Source of the DNA: Clostridiales bacterium
GTDB lineage: Bacteria; Bacillota_A; Clostridia; Lachnospirales; Bianqueaceae
Length of the DNA stretch: 9,020 nt
Direction of reading: 5' to 3'
Assembly (NCBI GenBank): GCA_019423265.1
Contig: JAHZBS010000092.1
Location: 1 to 9,020 of the forward strand
Positions 6,590 to 9,020 of this stretch are shown piece after piece. The first letter of the stretch is position 1. The number at the start of each line of letters is the position of its first letter. A program made the position numbers and the translations under genes. The notes beneath the pieces were generated by a model that saw nothing but the letters and a program-made list of their open reading frames with translations, was not told the DNA's origin and made no database searches.

Positions 6590-7345
6590 ATGAGACAGGC
6601 AATCGCAATTGTCAGCTTTGGGTCAAGTGTGGAGACGGCGCGAGTCCAGCAGATCAGCGCGGTGGAGAAGGCGATCAGGGAGGAGATGCCTCAGGCGTTG
6701 GCTTACACGGCCTATACGAGCCCTACGATACGGAGAATCCTTCGAGGCAGGGGGATTTTCATTCCCAGCCTGGAAGAAGCGCTGGAACAGATGTTGGAGG
6801 ACGGCATCACCGACGCCCTGGTGCAGCCGACGCACTTGCTATATGGGATCGAGTACGATAAAATGAGGGAGACGGTGGACGCATATGCAGGGCGGTTTGC
6901 GTCCCTGCAATTTGGCATACCGCTGCTGGCGACGACGGAGGACCTTCGTGAGTTGGCCGCCATATTGAGCGAAGCCTACCCGCGGAAAGAGGGCGAGGCC
7001 CTTGTGTTCCTGGGACACGGCACGGATCATTTTGCCAATGTGGTATATCCGGCTTTACAGATGATCTTTCACATGCAGGGGCGCGGCGATGTGTTGGTCG
7101 GGACGGTGGAGGGCTGGCCGTCCTACGAGGATGTGTACGCGCAGCTCCATGTGTCCTCACTCCGGCTGGTTCCCCTTATGTTGGTAGCTGGGGATCACGC
7201 GCTCCACGACATGGCTGGCGACCAGGAGGATAGCTGGAAGTGCCGGTTTGAGGAGGCCGGCCTTGCGGTTCAATGCGTTCTGCAAGGGCTGGGAGCTATG
7301 CCGCAGATACAAGAGCTGTATCGGAAACATATACGTATATTGTAA
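6590..7345 (+). CDS. cbiK: Sirohydrochlorin cobaltochelatase CbiK
   Basis: A 251-residue ATP-independent class II chelatase that inserts Co2+ into sirohydrochlorin (or precorrin-2), the committing step of anaerobic cobalamin synthesis. Its length is close to Salmonella CbiK (264). The N-terminal strand and loop AIAIVSFGSS, the HLLYGIEYDKM segment, LGHGTDHFAN and VAGDHALHDM are family blocks. By position, the three metal-site residues known from Salmonella CbiK (Glu89, His145, His207) match Glu88, His143 and His203 here; His147 and His206 lie nearby. There is no signal peptide, so it is cytoplasmic, unlike the periplasmic CbiK forms known in Desulfovibrio. It has its own ribosome binding site and lies between the ABC permease and cbiC, in the same presumed transcript. 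The related anaerobic chelatases (CbiX, SirB, HemH) are less likely, because the E/H/H pattern and the length match CbiK. Confidence 0.93.
   Translation: MRQAIAIVSFGSSVETARVQQISAVEKAIREEMPQALAYTAYTSPTIRRILRGRGIFIPSLEEALEQMLEDGITDALVQPTHLLYGIEYDKMRETVDAYAGRFASLQFGIPLLATTEDLRELAAILSEAYPRKEGEALVFLGHGTDHFANVVYPALQMIFHMQGRGDVLVGTVEGWPSYEDVYAQLHVSSLRLVPLMLVAGDHALHDMAGDQEDSWKCRFEEAGLAVQCVLQGLGAMPQIQELYRKHIRIL
7329..7340 (+). repeat. 12-bp perfect palindrome at the cbiK/cbiC junction
   Basis: ATATACGTATAT is its own reverse complement. It spans the last codons of cbiK and lies just before the AAGGAGA ribosome binding site of cbiC. It may be a chance AT-rich palindrome, a protein-binding site or a weak RNA stem near the cbiC start. 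No promoter of reasonable quality accompanies it. Confidence 0.35.
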
Positions 7346-7362
7346 AAAGGAGACATACACCT

Positions 7363-8019
7363 ATGAAGTATTTTCAGTATCATCTTCCCACAGATATTGA
7401 GAGGGAGAGCATGGCGACCATCACAAGGGAGCTGGCGCAGATGGGGGTCGTGATTCAGGAGGAAAATGAGGCCGTGGTCAAGCGTGTCATCCACACGACC
7501 GCCGACTTCGAGTATGCGAAGAATCTCGTCTTTACGCCGCAAGCCGTATCCAAAGCCCTGTCCGCTGTGAAGGATCGCCCCGTTATCATCACGGATACGA
7601 ATATGGCGCTGGCCGGGATCAACAAGACGGCCCTGGCGCAGGTAGGGGGGGAGGTTCACTGCTTTATGGCCGATGCCGATGTGGCGGATATGGCTAGAGC
7701 AAACGGGACGACGAGGGCGGCGGCGGCCATCGACAAGGCGGTTGCCCTCTATCCCCATGCCATCTATGTCTGTGGCAATGCGCCCACCGCCCTGATCCGT
7801 CTGGGTCAGGTCATGGAGGAGAAGAGCGTGTGCCCGGCGGTTATCATCGGGGTGCCCGTTGGATTTGTGAATGTGGTGGAGAGCAAAGAGGATATTTTGG
7901 CGCTGGCGCAGGAAAAGGCAGTTCCCGCCATCGTAGCCCGGGGCCGAAAAGGCGGCAGCAACGTGGCCGCCGCCATCTGCAATGCGCTGTTGTATCAGGC
8001 GGTGGGCAGAGAGCTGTAG
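7363..8019 (+). CDS. cbiC: Cobalt-precorrin-8 methylmutase CbiC
   Basis: A 218-residue enzyme that moves the C-11 methyl group of cobalt-precorrin-8 to C-12, giving cobyrinate, in the anaerobic cobalamin pathway (CobH is the aerobic counterpart). Diagnostic blocks are RVIHTTADFEYAKN, with the catalytic His at residue 44 (His43 in CobH), then ITDTNMALAGINK, GNAPTAL, VGFVNVVESKE and ARGRKGGSNVAAAICNALL. The length is normal (about 200-220) and the protein is cytoplasmic. The ATG at 7363 follows AAGGAGA by about 10 nt; the cbiK stop is 17 nt upstream. I use CbiC rather than CobH because of the neighbouring anaerobic CbiK. This is the last gene of the presumed operon: the next gene has its own promoter and is unrelated. 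The other cbi genes are not in the window. Confidence 0.95.
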   Translation: MKYFQYHLPTDIERESMATITRELAQMGVVIQEENEAVVKRVIHTTADFEYAKNLVFTPQAVSKALSAVKDRPVIITDTNMALAGINKTALAQVGGEVHCFMADADVADMARANGTTRAAAAIDKAVALYPHAIYVCGNAPTALIRLGQVMEEKSVCPAVIIGVPVGFVNVVESKEDILALAQEKAVPAIVARGRKGGSNVAAAICNALLYQAVGREL

Positions 8020-8037
8020 GCACACGGCATAGAGAGC

Positions 8038-8066
8038 TTGACTTCACTGCACATGTGTGGTATAGT
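8038..8066 (+). promoter_or_regulatory. Sigma-A type promoter for the fucosidase gene
   Basis: The -35 box TTGACT (8038-8043, 5 of 6 consensus) is separated by exactly 17 nt from the -10 box TATAGT (8061-8066, 5 of 6). TGG directly before the -10 forms an extended -10 element. Transcription should begin near 8073, leaving a leader of roughly 25-30 nt before the fucosidase start codon. The promoter lies just after the cbiC stop and separates the cobamide operon from the sugar-hydrolase gene. Confidence 0.75.
8050..8057 (+). promoter_or_regulatory. Possible operator: palindrome within the promoter spacer
   Basis: CACATGTG is a perfect 8-bp palindrome inside the 17-nt spacer. The symmetry resumes weakly outside it (CA at 8046-8047 against GT at 8060-8061). 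A repressor bound there would block RNA polymerase, as is common for sugar catabolic genes. The site is short and may be chance. Confidence 0.25.
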
Positions 8067-8089
8067 AAAGACCATTTGCGTGGCAGGGA

Positions 8090-8095
8090 AAGGGG
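8090..8095 (+). promoter_or_regulatory. Ribosome binding site of the fucosidase gene
   Basis: AAGGGG ends 2 nt before the ATG at 8098, too close for that codon, but 8 nt before the in-frame ATG at 8104. A weaker AGGG at 8085-8088 would suit 8098. I favour 8104. Confidence 0.5.
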
Positions 8096-8103
8096 ACATG
8101 AGT

Positions 8104-9020
8104 ATGGCGCCGGAATGGTTTAACAGAGCAAAACTGGGGATCTTCATCCACTGGGGAATTTATGCGGTCCAAGGCACCAAGGAGTCCTGGGCCTTCGCCT
8201 ATCCGTCCATGAGTTACGCGGATTATATGAAGCAGCTGGACGGATTCACAGCAAGCCGCTATGACCCTACCTACTGGGCGGAACTGTTTAAAAAGGCCGG
8301 TGCAAAGTATGCAGTTCTGACGACAAAGCACCATGACGGGGTTGCGCTGTGGGATACGAAGTGTAACGATCTGAGCGTTGTGAAGAAGACGCCCGCCGGG
8401 CGTGACCTAGTTACGCCTTACTGTAAGGCTATGCGGGAAGCGGGAATCAAGGTAGGGCTCTACTATTCCCATACGGATTGGTCCATGGATGAACACCTGT
8501 CCGTCCTATGTGACAAGACCATAGACGAGATCCGAGACCTGAGGCAGAAAAAGACAGCCTTTGTCGAGATGTGGTCGGAGGTGAAGAATCGCACGCTTGA
8601 GCAGGCAAACCTATCGGAAGACCATGTCCGCTCGTGGGACACGTTTATGGATTTCTATTTCGGGCAGCTGAGCGAAGTCGTCCACAACTTTGGCCCCATC
8701 GATGTATTCTGGGGTGACGGGATGTTCGAGATGAAAGGATTCGACTGGCAGAAGAAGCGCGCCCATGATATGATTAAGGCGGCCAACCCGGATACGGTAA
8801 TTTCACGGCTGCCGGAGTACAGCGATGTGGAGACGCCGGAGGTGCGCATTCCCTGCTCGCGGCCAAGCACGAGTGTGTGGGAATACTGTACGCCGATCAA
8901 CGCATCGTGGGGATACCGCCCGTCAGACAATAACTATAAATCGCCGATCCAGGTGATGCGCTTGTTCTGTGATATTCTGTCGCTGGGAGGCAATATGCTT
9001 TTGGATATAGGCCCCCGGGA
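8104..9020 (+). CDS. GH29 alpha-L-fucosidase (3' end cut by the window)
   Basis: The first 305 residues of a family GH29 alpha-L-fucosidase, a retaining enzyme that releases terminal L-fucose from glycans or oligosaccharides. The frame is open to the right edge. Visible family blocks are LGIFIHWGIYAV (His16), KHHDGVALWDTK (His76-His77), PAGRDLV, GLYYSHTDW, and IDVFWGDG with the nucleophile at Asp205. Arg235 and Glu246 follow in RLPEYSDVETPE. By spacing from the nucleophile, Arg235 matches Arg254 and Glu246 roughly matches Glu266 of the Thermotoga maritima enzyme; this is from memory, not an alignment. There is no signal peptide, and the catalytic domain starts almost at residue 1, so the enzyme is probably cytoplasmic and acts on imported fucosylated oligosaccharides. 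Typical members have over 400 residues, so a C-terminal part is missing. The gene has its own promoter and is unlikely to belong functionally with the cobamide genes. An ATG at 8098, two codons upstream, is the alternative start. Confidence 0.9.
   Translation, partial: MAPEWFNRAKLGIFIHWGIYAVQGTKESWAFAYPSMSYADYMKQLDGFTASRYDPTYWAELFKKAGAKYAVLTTKHHDGVALWDTKCNDLSVVKKTPAGRDLVTPYCKAMREAGIKVGLYYSHTDWSMDEHLSVLCDKTIDEIRDLRQKKTAFVEMWSEVKNRTLEQANLSEDHVRSWDTFMDFYFGQLSEVVHNFGPIDVFWGDGMFEMKGFDWQKKRAHDMIKAANPDTVISRLPEYSDVETPEVRIPCSRPSTSVWEYCTPINASWGYRPSDNNYKSPIQVMRLFCDILSLGGNMLLDIGPR

Noticed and set aside
7270..8025. Long minus-strand open frame of about 250 codons covering all of cbiC
   Set aside because: It is exactly antisense to a clear CbiC. 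Its translation is rich in His and Arg with no recognisable family, and there is no sensible start context. It is a shadow of codon bias.
8058..8074. TGGT/ACCA hairpin in the cbiC-fucosidase gap as a cbiC terminator
   Set aside because: The stem is 4 bp with a 9-nt loop and no following T run, and it overlaps the -10 box.
1..9020. Cobalamin riboswitch, tRNA or rRNA genes, CRISPR repeats, insertion sequences
   Set aside because: Apart from the 8020-8103 gap there is no non-coding stretch longer than 17 nt, and I saw no repeated spacers, transposase motifs, terminal inverted repeats or B12-box-like leader.

Overview
The window looks like a chromosomal segment of an anaerobic, fairly GC-rich Firmicute, most likely a gut Clostridium relative of the Oscillospiraceae type. 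This is an inference. It rests on strong GGAGG-type ribosome binding sites, tight gene packing with ATGA and TAATG junctions, the anaerobic cobalamin-pathway enzymes CbiK and CbiC, oxygen-sensitive radical SAM chemistry, and an alpha-L-fucosidase at the right edge. All genes lie on the + strand.

From base 1 to about 8019 the window reads as one operon. In order it holds the tail of an unidentified gene (1-212), a radical SAM/SPASM protein (200-1231), a CobN/BchH-type large metal-chelatase subunit of 1252 residues (1233-4991), an ABC-2 type ATPase (4988-5836) and its permease (5836-6573), sirohydrochlorin cobaltochelatase CbiK (6590-7345), and cobalt-precorrin-8 methylmutase CbiC (7363-8019). 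The first five genes overlap or lie 1 nt apart, which suggests translational coupling. The two cbi genes follow with 16-17 nt gaps and their own ribosome binding sites. No terminator is visible inside the operon, and its promoter and any cobalamin riboswitch must lie to the left of the window.

After cbiC comes a 78-94 nt gap, depending on the fucosidase start used. It holds a near-consensus sigma-A promoter (TTGACT, 17 nt, TATAGT with an extended -10) and a small palindrome in the spacer. This promoter serves a cytoplasmic GH29 alpha-L-fucosidase gene that runs off the right edge.

Functionally, CbiK and CbiC are steps of anaerobic (early cobalt insertion) cobamide synthesis. The puzzling part is the tightly coupled block of radical SAM/SPASM, CobN-like subunit and ABC-2 transporter in the same transcript. 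CobN is the late, ATP-dependent cobalt-insertion subunit of the aerobic pathway and should be redundant beside CbiK. Its usual AAA+ partners are not visible, and the neighbouring transporter resembles drug or lipid exporters rather than a B12 or cobalt importer. This block is the best candidate in the window for an undescribed tetrapyrrole- or metal-handling system.
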